From Acanthochlamys bracteata (Eukaryota; Streptophyta; Magnoliopsida; Pandanales; Velloziaceae): a stretch of DNA of 64,000 nucleotides. A model generated the notes under the pieces. It was not told the origin of the DNA and searched no databases. It saw only the letters and a program-made list of their open reading frames with translations. How positions within the stretch are numbered: the stretch's first letter is position 1; each line of letters opens with the position of its first letter. The DNA lies in assembly GCA_019914995.1 (NCBI GenBank), contig CM034126.1, positions 9,925,001-9,989,000 on the forward strand, in the 5' to 3' direction. A program made the position numbers and the translations under genes. Of the stretch, positions 48,568 through 61,236 are shown piece after piece.

Positions 48568-51278
48568 GCTGGAAAAAATACAACATCAAAGGAGATGGAA
48601 TTGTCTCTTGCCGCAGATGTGAAGGTTCATTTCAAGAGAGGCTCATCTAAGAACTCTGGATTCGTTAATAGTTACACATGACAAATAAAAGTAAATTATG
48701 CACTTCTGTTGCTCACTGTGTTCATTTTCATTCTTTTGGATTCCAGGGACATTGTTCTTGAAAATTCCGCTATCATGCCCTTGTCCATTTTGACTACTTG
48801 GATTTGTTTTCCCTGTTTTTTCATAATACTTCATGCATGCATGAGAACTTTGCACCTTATGGCTGAGAAGTGAGAATTTAGATTCTCTATACCTCCCTTT
48901 TCGTCTATTAGTTCTCACCAGCTTTTATCTGTTACTTTTAAAAAAATTCAGCACTTATGCTAAGAAACTCTTGCTTATGGCCTTTACTGTTTGATATATG
49001 CTACTAAGCTTTGTTCTAACAAACTTACATGTTTTAGCTTCCAAACCGTTCAGTTTTTTCCTCTTTAATGATAATATAAACACATAGCTCCACTCTAATT
49101 TTTATCACCTCGTAATCATTGTTTGACCTGACAAAGCTAGGAAAGCAAGGCAATGTAACTAGTTTATGTGGAGATGTGGTCGGATGGCAGTTTTAGCTGG
49201 TAGGAGCAAGCTGTTGATGAGTCCCAGGAAAAAAAAGTAGTGGTAACATTCAACACCTAAAGAGTGGTGCAGTTCCAATCATGCGAAAGCTTGAACAAAG
49301 GATAATATGGACATGGGTTTTTATCAAAGACTAGAAAAGAAGAAAATGTTTGAGGTAATTTTGTGGATGGTGAGGTAGATATCCCCTATTTCTTATGTAT
49401 TAGTTCTGCCGTTGACTTGATGTTGCAAGATTCGGATACCTGGGCTAGGATTTTCAGATCTCTTCTAAATAAATGTTAGCTGCCCCATTTAATCATATAC
49501 AATCTGACTTTTCTACTGTAGTAAAAGAGATAGAATTGAGCCTGTGAACTAATGCATATTTTGAAGATGACTGCAAGTGTCAAAGAAGAGTAAACGTACT
49601 TTGATTATGTTGAACCATACAAAGCTGCTCATACTTAAGTTTCTACGCTTGTCACTGGAGTACAAAATTACATTGGTACAGTCAGAATGCAATTTTTCTA
49701 ACCCTGCAGCTAAAGATTTTTTGAGCCGCATGCATTAATATCATAATAGCACTCTACTGGCAAATGATCGCAGTTCTGCTTTTATTTTATTTATATCTGC
49801 TGTCCATGGATTAACTCTGGGATAAAGATCTGGTCCCTTTGAAGAAAAAAGACATGATCTAGTGTTCCCTCTATTATTGTAGAATTTGTGCTCTGCGAAT
49901 GATCCCAAACAATCAGAATCACCTCCAGAGATCTTGAGGTTTCAGTCCCAACATTACTCTCTTGGAGTACAGTTGAGCTATTCCTTGTTTCTAGTTTCCA
50001 GTTTCTAGTTTCATTTATCATTTTATTTGATAATAGATTGGATCATCAGAACAGTTGAATGAATAAAAGTTTGCATCTATTTTACATAAGTTTCCCTGAG
50101 TCATCATATGACTTTTGTGATAAAACACATAGTTGCTCATGGCATTTATTTTATTTTTCCGTTCCTCTATGCATTTCCACGTATGAAGTTGTATTTTCTC
50201 CCTAACAGCCGTGCCTGTGTGATCGTTGTGATGTTGCGTTCTCTGTCCATCTATGCAGTTCTTTAGAAGCATTGTAGACATGCGCATGTGATTGCATCTT
50301 CTGCCTTCTGAAAATGGAAGACATTATTGCTTGCTAAGCTACCAGCTTTAGTAAGTGGCTGTAAGTAGATTTACTGTTGACATCCCTGTCTACATGCCTC
50401 TGCAATTATCTCATAAGAAATGAATGGACCAACTTCTGCAGGTGGGTAACAACTGCTTTAATCGAAAGTATTTACCTTACATTTTTTTGAGACAATTTGT
50501 ATTCATTCTTATTGCGTGTGACGGATTATGCATTTGTTCTATGGTTTGTAACAGTATCACTTTTGGGACTATTCAAGTTCCAGGATGTAGAACCTTGACG
50601 CATGCATCAAGAACTATTCAAAGAGGAAGCAGTTAACGCACTCATAGCCAACTTATATGATTTCACAACGCTATTTCGCCAATTTCTATCATTTAACACC
50701 ATGATGGTGACAGGAGATGCTAGCACTCGTTCAAATAACAATTGCAATTATGGCAACAACTCAACACCTCGTGATCCTCTTGGATTTCTTCAGTTGGACA
50801 GCAGATGGCTTCTTTTTAAAATGAGATAAGCATTTGCATTTTAGGCTTTGTTTACTGACGAGTCATAGATAGGACATCCAACGTAAATTTTGATCTAAGA
50901 TTTTGTACATAGAACGATAGCAGTAAGCGCTTTTACCCCTTGCCTTCTATTCCATGTAAACTTCGGCGTAAGGATACCTGTTCGTTCAATGAGCTGCCTG
51001 ATTGGTCCGCCCAATAGGCATGGCAAAATGTGAGGACCTGAAAAAGAAAATAGGTTCTAGTGGGTGGGTTTGGCGAAAGTGTTTTGGCCTCATCAATGTT
51101 CAGTCCGAATCTGGTGCAAGCTTATTTTTTTTGTAGGTCCTTCCTAGTCCGACAACTTGTAAATTTGTTTGTAGTTTGTTTTTTACCCGCACTAGACCCA
51201 ACTGTCGAGCGTGATGCGGATCTGAGAAGCAAATCTAAGTTTTCCTAAGTTTGTTATATTAGCAACTTAAGAAAAAGT
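48145..51278. other. Long gene-free region downstream of RH41
   Basis: Begins with the RH41 3' region and has a (TA)n plus T-run microsatellite near 48533-48568. Several short open frames (for example 50602-50829) show no domain. I recognise no transposon ends. Confidence 0.5.
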
Positions 51279-51387
51279 GATTCTTTTCTTATAATGCTCT
51301 AATTAGCTTATTTACATTAATTGTAGGAGATTTGGTTTGAGTAGATGATTTAACTTAATTATAAGAGATTTAATTTATATATATATA

Positions 51388-52900
51388 TTGTGGGATGTGC
51401 GTACACAATGTACTGTGCGCGCATATTGCGCACTTTTAGGAGCCGTCGGATCATCATTCGACAGCTCATGTTTGCGCTTTCGTAATCGCGCTTATGGAAG
51501 TATTGTTAAGAGTATGTGCGTAATTTTGTGTGCCTTAACAGTGCTCGATCTTTATATATTTTTTTTTTGTTTTTTTTCATTTCTTTCTCCTCTCCTCTTT
51601 CTCTTCTTCTTTTCGCTGCTTCCGTGCCACTCCCCGAGCGCCTCTCCGAAGCCGCCGATCGTCGGTTTGCAGCGAAATTCATAACTCATGCCATCTCCTT
51701 CCTTCTCCTTTCTTTAAGCTTTCTTATATTTGCTTCTTTTCGCAGCCAATCGGAAACTATCCGCGGCCGAAAAAATTTAAACTCCGGCCGACAATCGTCA
51801 ATTCATACTCAAAATTTATTTTTTATCTTCTCCTTCTTCTGTTTCATTTTTTTTACCAATTTCATCAATTATTGCCGCGAGCATCGTCGAAGCCGATCGT
51901 CATGGTCGGAACAATTCCTATCTTTTGGTTCTTGAATGTGCAATACTTGTATTGTTGTGTATTTCAATTTTTTGCCTAATATATATTTTTTTATTAAATT
52001 TGATTTGTTCTCCCGTGTTGGTGTAGTCGGTGATCGGAGCTGAAACAATGATGAATAAGGATGTCGATGTAAGTTAATAGTTTTTAATTTTATTGTTATT
52101 TGTTTTGAAGTTGCTGATGAGATGGTTGTGCAATTTTTTTTAGGTTTCCAGTGACGGAGGTGAATTGTGCTGATGAGTTGGTTTTGATATTCTTTAATGT
52201 TGTGGAAGATCAAAACTAGTTTGAAATTTTTATCGTGTTTTTATTTCAATGCATAACTTATGATGCTTGTCAATGTTTATGAAGCTTGTTGAATGGCTGA
52301 TTTTTGTTTTTGGTTTTAGTTGAGGTTGAATTTTGTATAATTTGGTTAATTTTTTTATGTTGTAGTGGTTGATATTATTGTAAATCAATAATTAAATCAT
52401 CACTTTTAGAAGAGCTTATCTCATAGGAGTATTTACTGTTGGCCATCATACAAAATTTTATTTCGTCTTGCTGATTGCTTGTGATTATGCCTACATTAGA
52501 AAATGCTTTATTTTTATCATACTTACTTGTTTCAGTAAGGTTCTCACTACTTGTGGATGCTTATTCGTATGTTTCTTCCAACTTGTACCATATTTTTTTA
52601 ACTGTGCAACAAAAATAAATATGAGTAAATAGTTCAGGATTCAAAGTAGGATGGAGTAATTTCATACCATAAGAATTCAAAGAAATAGCTTCAACTCCTT
52701 TTTTAACAATCATCTATAGCATGTAGTTTTGAGCCTTTACAAATATTATCATTTTTATTTTTTATTGCATTAAGTTTTCTCTGTCAAATAGTGGAGGGCA
52801 ATCAAGTGATCTTCCTTCTTTCTTAATAAGAGTTGAGTTTGCCATAAAATCTTTTCCTCAAAGTAGTTCAACCTTTAGTTCAGAGGCCCACTATGATACC
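51388..52900. other. Unidentified GC-punctuated segment
   Basis: Starts after a (TA)n run with a GTGCGC...GCGCAC inverted repeat (about 51415-51435) and the imperfect palindrome gtcggatcatcattcgac. A CT-rich tract and a GC-richer stretch (51640-51790) with ccgatcgtcgg follow. It looks like the 5' end of some mobile element or a captured promoter. Open frames here have low-complexity Phe/Ser-rich translations and no domain. Confidence 0.4.
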
Positions 52901-52903
52901 TAT

Positions 52904-53932
52904 TGCTGATCAAAGCAGCACAACCAACTCAAAAAGAGAGGGATAAATTGAGTTGGTAGCTAAAAAATTTAACGTAATTTTCTACAAAATAGCAGCACTA
53001 TAGTGGATTATACATAACAGATTCTCTGTTTAGTGTTCTTTGTTTAGTTAAAATGCAAGCAATATAAAAAAAATATTCAACACACAAACATGTACAATTT
53101 ACATGGTTCGGCAAACAAATTTGCCTACGTCCATGATCACTTTTTGTCAAAAGTGAATTCAATTAATCCTTATCAAGTTGCTACAATACCAAGGTAATGT
53201 GTTTAGCTAAACACAATTGTTTTAATCCGTTCTCTCCTCAAGATGAACCACCAATAACCTATTAGATTTACAAGTCTTTCTGGCTGCTAACACACAACTC
53301 TTAGTCAAGACTTTGTACAAATATATAGCTTCTTACAAGACTAGCACAAACGAGAACACTTAGCCAAACTCTTTTCATCGAATTTATTTGTTACAATAAC
53401 TTTAAAGCACATGATCTCTCTTACAAGATTGAATTTAAATTTAGTAAAACAAGCAGAGGATCAAAAGAAATGCCATATATCTAGGTAAAGCTCGGCAGTT
53501 GATGAAGAATAGTAGTGTGTTTTCTGTATATAAGTTTTTTCTTCTATGTAGTTTTGTTTTTGACTCCGTAGTTTTTCTTCCACATTTTATTTTTCTCTTC
53601 TGCTCTCTCTTATATTTTTTTCTTCTCAGGCTAAATAATTTCGAATCTCCTAAAGATAGAAAATTCTTTCGTTGTCTCCGCCGTGTGCTTGCTACAGTAA
53701 TATCAACTTAATTTTATATGCCGCAGCCATTCGGTAGGTCTTCAACGGTTAGATTAACTTGCTCTTGATGGAGGTACGTAAAATATCCTTCCAGTTAGCA
53801 CTTAAATCTCAATTATTATACTAGTATAGCTTGATTTTTTTTTTAAGCATTAAATAAGCTTATCGGTAATTTAACTTTTCCCGCTTGTGCTTCCCCTTTT
53901 TTTCTATAGTGCATTTTTTTATTATAGTGGCA
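52904..53932 (+). repeat. Long solo LTR, family member 3
   Basis: Starts TGCTGATCAAAGC, then the family words ACAACCAACTC and GGGATAAATTGAGTTGG. The signature ATGGTTCGGCAAAC with CCTACGTCCATG follows. It is flanked by CCTAT (52899-52903 and 53933-53937), and the last bases are GGCA. The right end does not match the family's usual AACA end, so that boundary is less sure than the left. Confidence 0.65.
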
Positions 53933-54389
53933 CCTATTATGAAGATGATGATCTGATCAAGTGATAGGAGTGATTCAAGTCATCGAGTCTCATATATCCA
54001 ACGCTTGCTGCCATCATCACCGAGTCTCGCCAATATCCCAATCGTTGTTGTCTTGATCTTGATCTTAGTGACTCTCCGACCGACTATACCTTTCTCAATC
54101 ACTACCAACTGTCACTACCACCACCAATCTTGCCAGATTTTGATCACTATTGCTTAGATCTCGCAAGATCTTAAATGCTTTTAACTGTTGCAAATAACTA
54201 GTATAGATCCTCTATATCACCATTTATTATGATCATTTCTTAATAGTTGTCAAATTTATATTGCTTGAGACACTCTACCAAATGGTGACTATAATTTTGT
54301 CTATTGTCGACTATCAAGTGCATGCCAATTGTAGACTATTCGACAACATCATATATCATGGTAGCAGAAAAGGCTAACTTTGCAGCCAA

Positions 54390-57300
54390 TATGACCACGC
54401 GACCTTCTTTTGGCTACTTGATGACTTTGCCGCTCATTATGTTACTGTTAATCTGAATAATCTATCACTTCACTTTCCGTACAATAGTTCCGACCATATT
54501 ATGATCCGAAATGGTTTACTAATTACGAATAATTGTTACATTTTTTTACTTCATCTTCTCATAAATTTACCATTAATAATGTTATTTTTGTGTCACACGT
54601 CAAAATATTTAATCTTCAGTTTCAAATTCGTATTATAATAGTGTCTCTATTGAGTTTTTACGGCATTTTTTTTTTTATGAAGGATCATCATAGGGGGCAT
54701 AACTTTTTCAAGGTCAAACTAAAGATATCGTTTGTTGTGCTCACAAGTGTACAAAATTTCACAAGTAATAAAATGATGAAAAAAATATTATTGCCATGAA
54801 GATTGATTACTTATCAAGTACTGATACTAACCAATTTTATAATTATTTGAATAACCGATTGAAGACATTTGAATGATAAAGTAAAAAAAAAAAAATCGAC
54901 AAGCACTTGTAAATATTTTAAGGACTAAGATTTCAGGCATTTATTTTCACAATAATTATTCCAATTCAATTCCTGAATTATAATATCAAAGAATATAATC
55001 ATTGTTAATAATTGAAAAATCATGATTTAATTGGATATACTTTCTCAAGCTATATAAAAAATACTTTCACGTACTAACTCACTATCTCTCTATATAGATT
55101 ACAAAAATGTATGAAAGTGCATTAATATCTATACCATCGTATTAGTACATCTCTATGTCCATGCTATTGATGACATTCATTACAAAAACTAATCTATACA
55201 TCTATTATAAAAACAAATTCAATTGAACTTTTGGCAAAATACTTAAAAACATTAAATACAGTAATGAATACTCAATATGAAATTATAAAAATTTCGAATA
55301 TTATAAGACTAAAGATTTAAATCTTCATACTTAAGACTATATCACAGTCCTAATAAGGAGGAAATTTGAGAGATAGAAAAATAAAACCTTGACCAATGAG
55401 TGATGTTAAGTTAGAGCAATCTCAGCTAATCAGGCCTCTCCGACCGTCATTATGTGTTGTGTTAGTTGTGTGCACTATTTTAGAAAAACTTTGACCTTAG
55501 AAAAATATGAAAACAATATATAAATAGAAGATTTGTGTCTTATATTTTCTAACCATATAATACACATGTTATAAAAATATATAAAGGCTTCAACTATGCT
55601 CTTTTCTAAAACTGCACATTTGACTCCAATTTATATTGTTTGTTAACTTCTTCTATAAAACTATACCAATTGATCGCTTAGAACATTCTGAAAATCTTTT
55701 TGAACCCAACTGCAATATCATAGCTTGTAAATCCAACTAACTGTAAAAATTTCATCGAATAGTCGAGCACTTATGATATACACTCTAGCTATGCATAAAA
55801 GTTGAAAAGAAGGGAAAAAAATATTTTTAATAAAATTTTTTATGTAAAACCAAATATATATGAGCCAATTGTTCATGAGATAATACATATACCATAAACA
55901 TATCAGCGCATTTGAGTGACGAGTTACATAAACTAAGTTTTTACCGTTGACTCTATATAATGTCAAAATCACTTCATCCAAGTGGCATGATAGATAAGAA
56001 CATCTTTCACTTGAAATCTTCGAGCACATTATATTCCTGTCTTTTATAGTTATCTAGCCAATATCGATAGCATTCGCTTGTAATGATTGTTATGCAATAA
56101 AAGTCACATGTTATCTTTCTGTAACCCAACTATAATTACTTTGAACCTCTTGAAATTATTTTCTTTATTGCTTGGACATTGTCTGTGCTATCTCATGATA
56201 GTTTCAAATATTATATTATCTTCATCAATCATTTTACCAAGTTTCTATAGTTCTACCTACTTCAAAACAATCTAATGGCTATTCTCATTAATGACATCAC
56301 CATATTGTTGAAACTTGTTTCACTCTGACACTCTAATTTACTTCTTTCATTAACAAAATACACTTCGCTGATGATTGTGCTTCATATGGCTACATCCTTA
56401 CTGCCATCACAAACTTATACATCGCTCTACACCATGTGTCTTTTTTGATTATTCTCTCACAAATGCGTATCACTTCCTTGACAACTCCCCTCCAATTCAA
56501 TGTGTCTCGACATGTTGAGTTTGTTGAATCTATTTTTTTATTTTTCCTCCCTTTCAATTTCATCTCCACTACTCTGAATCCACCGCCATTGCCATATGGC
56601 TCCTCACTCTCCCTCTATTACAATTCCAATAACTACCTTCTCCTCCGTTCCACTAATAATGTAATCTAGCTCACTATCCCTACACAAAAACCCTTCAAAA
56701 TGCTAGATCCACCCATAAGATCAATCGTGCCCCATTCCAACGACATTTATCATTCTTCCAATGAACCTCACCCCCCAATCAATAACACTTACTCTACGTA
56801 AACTAGAGCTAAGTGCAGTATGCACAGTCCATCTCCTTTAATGATCTGGAACCAACCACTGTCACCCAAGCATTCAAGATCCTAAATGGCATCAAGCCAT
56901 GTTGAAGGAGTTTGATGCTCTTATTTGTAATGACACTTGGGAACTAGTTTCATCTGAACCCTTACATGATATATTGTGATACAAGTTGATTTTTTACAAT
57001 AACAATTTTTTGATGGCTCCATTGATCGTTACAAGATGCATCTAGTTGCTAAGAGATTTCACATCTGCTCGAGGATGGATATCATGACATACTTAGTTCA
57101 CTTATCACACTTACCGCTACACATCTTGTTTTAAGTATTACCATCAGTAGAGGGTGTTCTCTTCGCCAATTTGATGTCAATAATGTCTTCAATGACATCT
57201 ATTTGAAGGTGTATACATGATTCAACTATCCGGATCTATATATCTTAATTTTTCCACTCACGTTTTCAAACTTCGTAAGGTTATTTTATGGTTTTAAGCC

Positions 57301-58320
57301 GGCACCACGCAAGAAATTTCTAATTAACTTTAACTTTGTTCATTCTCATGCAGACATCTCACTTTTCATTAACATAAGTGTGCATCTCATTTACTTATAA
57401 GTTGATGATTTGATCTTTGTAGAAAATAGCCTCAATTTAGAGTAATGATTTGTGGAGCTTCTTGGCAATGATTTTCACTAAAAATTTCTAGCTTACCATC
57501 TCTTTTCTTAGTGTTGAGATTATTTTACACAAATATGGTACTTTTCTCTCCCAAAATTGGTACTTATAAATCTTTTTGTCCGGACTAAAATGGTTGATGT
57601 CAAATCAGTTATCACTCTTTTAATCATCAGTCCAAAATTGACTTTTCGTACCAGTACAACCTAATCTGATCTAAGAGACTTTTGCATTATAGTTAGTAGC
57701 TTTCAACATTTCTCTCTCCCATGATCGAATATTGCATTTGCAGTCAAAAGGCTATCTCAATTCATGCATTTTCCAACAACTGAACAATGCATTGCCACAA
57801 AACATCTTCTTCTCTATCTGTGTTTTGTAAATATATCATTTACTAATTTTATATTAGAAATCATTTCTTATTTTACATGCGCTCGCCGATGCTAATTAGG
57901 TACGCAATAAAGATGTTTATATCTCTGCTGGTACCTATGTAACGTATTTAAACTACAATCCAATCTCCTTAAGTTCAAAGAAACTACATTTTGTTCGTTG
58001 CTCTTCCATAAAAGCTAAATACCACTTTGTTTCTTATTCTAACCTAGAACTCAATTATATATGCTCTCTCTATCTGAACATGGTTTTAGTTTCCAACTAT
58101 CTGAACTTTATTATGATAATATTGGTGCTACACATCTCTGTCCCAATATATTTTTTTTATTTCAAGCTGAAACATGCTCCCATTGACTTTCATTTCATTT
58201 GAGACAAAGTTTAACACTAAAATTATTGAGTCATTTATGTCTCATTACAAGATCAACTCGGCGATGTAGTCACAAAACCACTTCATCGAATGCGTTTTCT
58301 TCTTCTTCGCGTAAGAAGTT
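54390..58320 (+). pseudogene. Ty1/copia pol remnants
   Basis: Decayed plus-strand copia polyprotein in order. At 54400-54600 there is a protease-to-integrase text (NLNNLSLHFPYNSSDHIMI, then NNCYIF and HKFTINNVIF). At 56430-56560 is the integrase C-terminus (TTPLQFNVSRHVEFVES). At 56880-57420 is reverse transcriptase (WHQAMLKEFDALICNDTWEL, RQFDVNNVFNDIYLK, DDLIFVE). At 57700-57830 is the connection (IEYCICSQKAISIHAFS-like), and at 57890-58320 RNase H (SSKKLHFVRCSS, DQLGDVVTKPLHRMRF). Stops and frameshifts occur throughout. Most of the integrase is not recognisable. Confidence 0.75.
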
Positions 58321-58850
58321 CTCATTTTAATGAGATAAATATTCACATAAATTATATTTCAGACTTAGAAACTCATTGATTTTTACAAAACTTAATTGAG
58401 GAGAAAACATATCTTAATCCATAGCGCTCTAATTAGATTAATTCATTAGAAAATTTGATTCTCTTGTACTTTTTTTTTTAATCTGAAGAAAAGCTTTATG
58501 CATGGAATGGGAAAAAAAACTTTAGATCCTTAATTGGAATAGAAAGAGTATCGACATCTACTTTTGTAGAAATGCATTTACTGACCCACTTTCCATCATA
58601 GAGGATGGTGAAATAACTCCTCAGCTGATAAAATTTTAGCATAAAGGTAATTATCCAATCAAATCCTAATACATAGGCCACATCCAACACTTACGTCTAA
58701 GATTGAAATCTTCGATCTCACCTTCATCTTGCGGGGACAACATAGGGAAAATGATTCATTTTTATAATTAGAATGCTCTAAATAGCCTATTTACTTAAAT
58801 TATAAGAGATTTATTTGAATAGTTAATTTATCTTGATTATAGGAAATTCT

Positions 58851-60476
58851 CTCCAGCTAGATCTACTTATGTGTTAATAGAAAAGTGAAGTCATTATTTT
58901 CAAAAGACTACAATCTTCTATAAATAATACTCCAGGATTTTTTAATATCATTTTGCGAAAAGCTTAACTAAGTATGCAGTTGTCTGTTATTTCAAAAACC
59001 TGGATGTTCTATCATTTTTCCTTAATGATCCATATGATCTCCATATGTGCAGGTGAAGGGGCACATTAATTGGTCATTATAGTATCTCTTACAATTGACA
59101 TGATGTTTTGCGGAAGCGCATGTACCTCAGCCTGGTGGTTTACATCCTTAATACAACTTGTTCAATATTTTGACAAGTCTTAATCATGTATTAACTAGAT
59201 GCTTAATACATTAAGAACCGTTTAATTTAGGCATCATCAAGGCTGCTTCGTTTTTCTGTAGTGGTATCGATGTTGTTTAGGCTTTATTTACTTACACTCC
59301 AAACTCACTCTTTTAAACTCATTTTCAACTTCCACTCACTTCTGAACTAAAGTAAAAACAAATTTGAAACTAAAATTTTTCAGCAAAAATTCACTTTCAA
59401 ATTTTAAAACTATTTTTTTTTAAAAACTCACTTTAATATAAAGCAAATACAAAAATTCACTTTTTATTAAACTCACCTTCAACTTCAAACTTATTAGTTA
59501 CAAACTCAATTTTTAAAAGTGAGTTTAATGCCAAAATAAATACGCCGTTAGTGATTTGTGTTCATGTGGACTGGGACCTGACTTGGACTTTTGTCTCCCG
59601 ATTGACATAGACAATTTTCTTTATGAACAATATCAATGCTTAAGTTATTTTTCATACTGTTAAACGAGTTTATTTCTGGCCCAGGGCACGGCCGTAAGCT
59701 TTGGTACTAACTAATAATAGAAATTGGTTTCCAGCTTTCACATTGGAAGTCTTGGCACAGTTCATACTGGGTTAACCTTTTACTAAAGCTAAACTTTAAT
59801 ATTTCTGTTTCCAAAAACATAAGTGGCTTTATATCTGTTATGTCATGCATATCCATCCTTAAAGGGTGCTCAAAATTATTTCAGACGAGGTAGTTGGAGG
59901 AAGGCAAAAAACAAGCATTGCAGATTTTGGTCTGCTTGCTTTCTTTTTGCAAAATCTGAGGTTGTTGATGGGAACTACATATGTCAAATTTGAACGTTAA
60001 GGTGACACCCTAGGGTTTTTCCTGGTTTATGTTGTGCATTTGAAGTTGGCCTGTCCTTCTACTTGTCGTAAGTTCGTACAGCTGCTCTTGAAATACAATT
60101 AAAGCTAATAAAAAAATTTTATATAGTTTCAAATTGAGCAAGTTGATGATGGCATATGCTTAAGATCGAATTAGAATTCTCTTACAATAATTTAATCTTA
60201 TAGGAAAAGTATATGCTTACAAGACATCGCTATTCAACAAATGAGTTCTTTTTGATGGATGACATATCTATAAGTTTACGACAGGGATATGCAGCTTTCT
60301 TGCAGGAGAGCTTCTAATTTTCTTTTTTTGGGCCAGACATATACCATCCAAGCGTGGAAGGGAACAGTTTAAGCTACTAGCTAATCACAGAAGAGATAGC
60401 AGATAGACTATCAAGCAACACCAACTTCGAACTAATTTAGCAACTCCTGGGATCAGATAGACTACCAGATTGGTAG
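58851..60476. other. Spacer downstream of the SHN-like gene
   Basis: Includes an AT-rich MITE-like block at about 59275-59560 with repeated aaactcac/gtgagttt words and similar short ends (ggctttattta, taaatacgcc). No gene is seen. Confidence 0.45.
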
Positions 60477-61236
60477 CTACATGAGAAAGTTGGCATCAAT
60501 TCCCACTGCTGCATGAGATGGGGAACCCGGACAGTTTCTGTTCAACAGTTCTTCTATCATTTGCAATGCAAGCCTATCTTCATCTTCCATTGCTGTACCA
60601 GCACCTCCTACCCCACGCGACATCTGTGGCTCCAATGGTGATGAAGCCATGGGTTCCTGGAACACTGGTTCGGTAGATTTGCCGAGCTCCACCGTCATGA
60701 CCCAGTTTGAGTCTGCTCTTGCTCCTGCCCTTTTCTGCCACACTCCAATGTGGGAATTCTCAGTGTCAAGCCGCAGACAGGTGAGGGACGGTGAAGGTGC
60801 TTTGCAGCAACGCTTGAGCTTTGCACTTAGTGTCTCTGAGAGGGTGGTAGATGATTTGAGACTGAGGTTGTTTCCGGCAGCTTGTGTGTCACCATCGACA
60901 TTCTTCTGTACAGGAAAGTTGGTCTTGGCATTGCGGCCGCTCATGAGCACAGCAGCCTCATCATAGGCCCTTGCCGCCTCCTCAGCAGTCTCGAATGTGC
61001 CAAGCCACACCCTTCTCTTCCTATAAAGTCAAAGAACAAAATCAGAGAACTATGCGAAGAATGAGCTACAAACAAAGTATATATTTGATGACTGGAAAAC
61101 CAGAATGAATGATATATTTGCAGAAAGTGCAAATCCACAGTTATGAAGGACTTTACAGGAGAGGGTGGCGAATTTCTGAAACCCAGGAGCCCCAGTGGCG
61201 CTGCCTGACACCTCTGAACTTCTTTGATTGCACCAT
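60477..61236 (-). CDS. SHN1: AP2/ERF transcription factor, SHINE/WIN1 clade
   Basis: Nuclear transcription factor of the ERF family. The SHN/WIN1 clade activates cuticle wax and cutin genes. Exons 61157-61236 and 60477-61020 encode 207 residues. The single AP2 domain starts almost at the N-terminus ([19 protein letters not shown]) and continues across the intron into [20 protein letters not shown] and [12 protein letters not shown]. The intron inside the AP2 domain after HPLL is typical of this clade. The middle region ([30 protein letters not shown]) and the C-terminal [10 protein letters not shown] match the conserved SHN motifs. Clade assignment is confident; which of SHN1-3 it corresponds to is not determined. 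Confidence 0.92.

Larger units (their letters stand above)
51279..58850 (+). mobile_element. Decayed Ty1/copia retrotransposon with nested insertions (composite)
   Basis: Two related direct repeats, 51279-51380 and 58752-58850, share the words atgctcta, agctta/agccta-tttac and ttaattataagagattta. They bracket recognisable copia protein remnants (54390-58320). This is the layout of an LTR element, but only ~100 bases of each LTR can be matched and no target duplication was found. A solo LTR (52904-53932) is nested inside, and an unidentified segment (51388-52900) separates it from the left repeat. Confidence 0.45.

Noticed and set aside
51388..51935. Overlapping open frames with Phe/Leu-rich translations
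   Set aside because: The translations reflect CT-rich tracts rather than a protein family.
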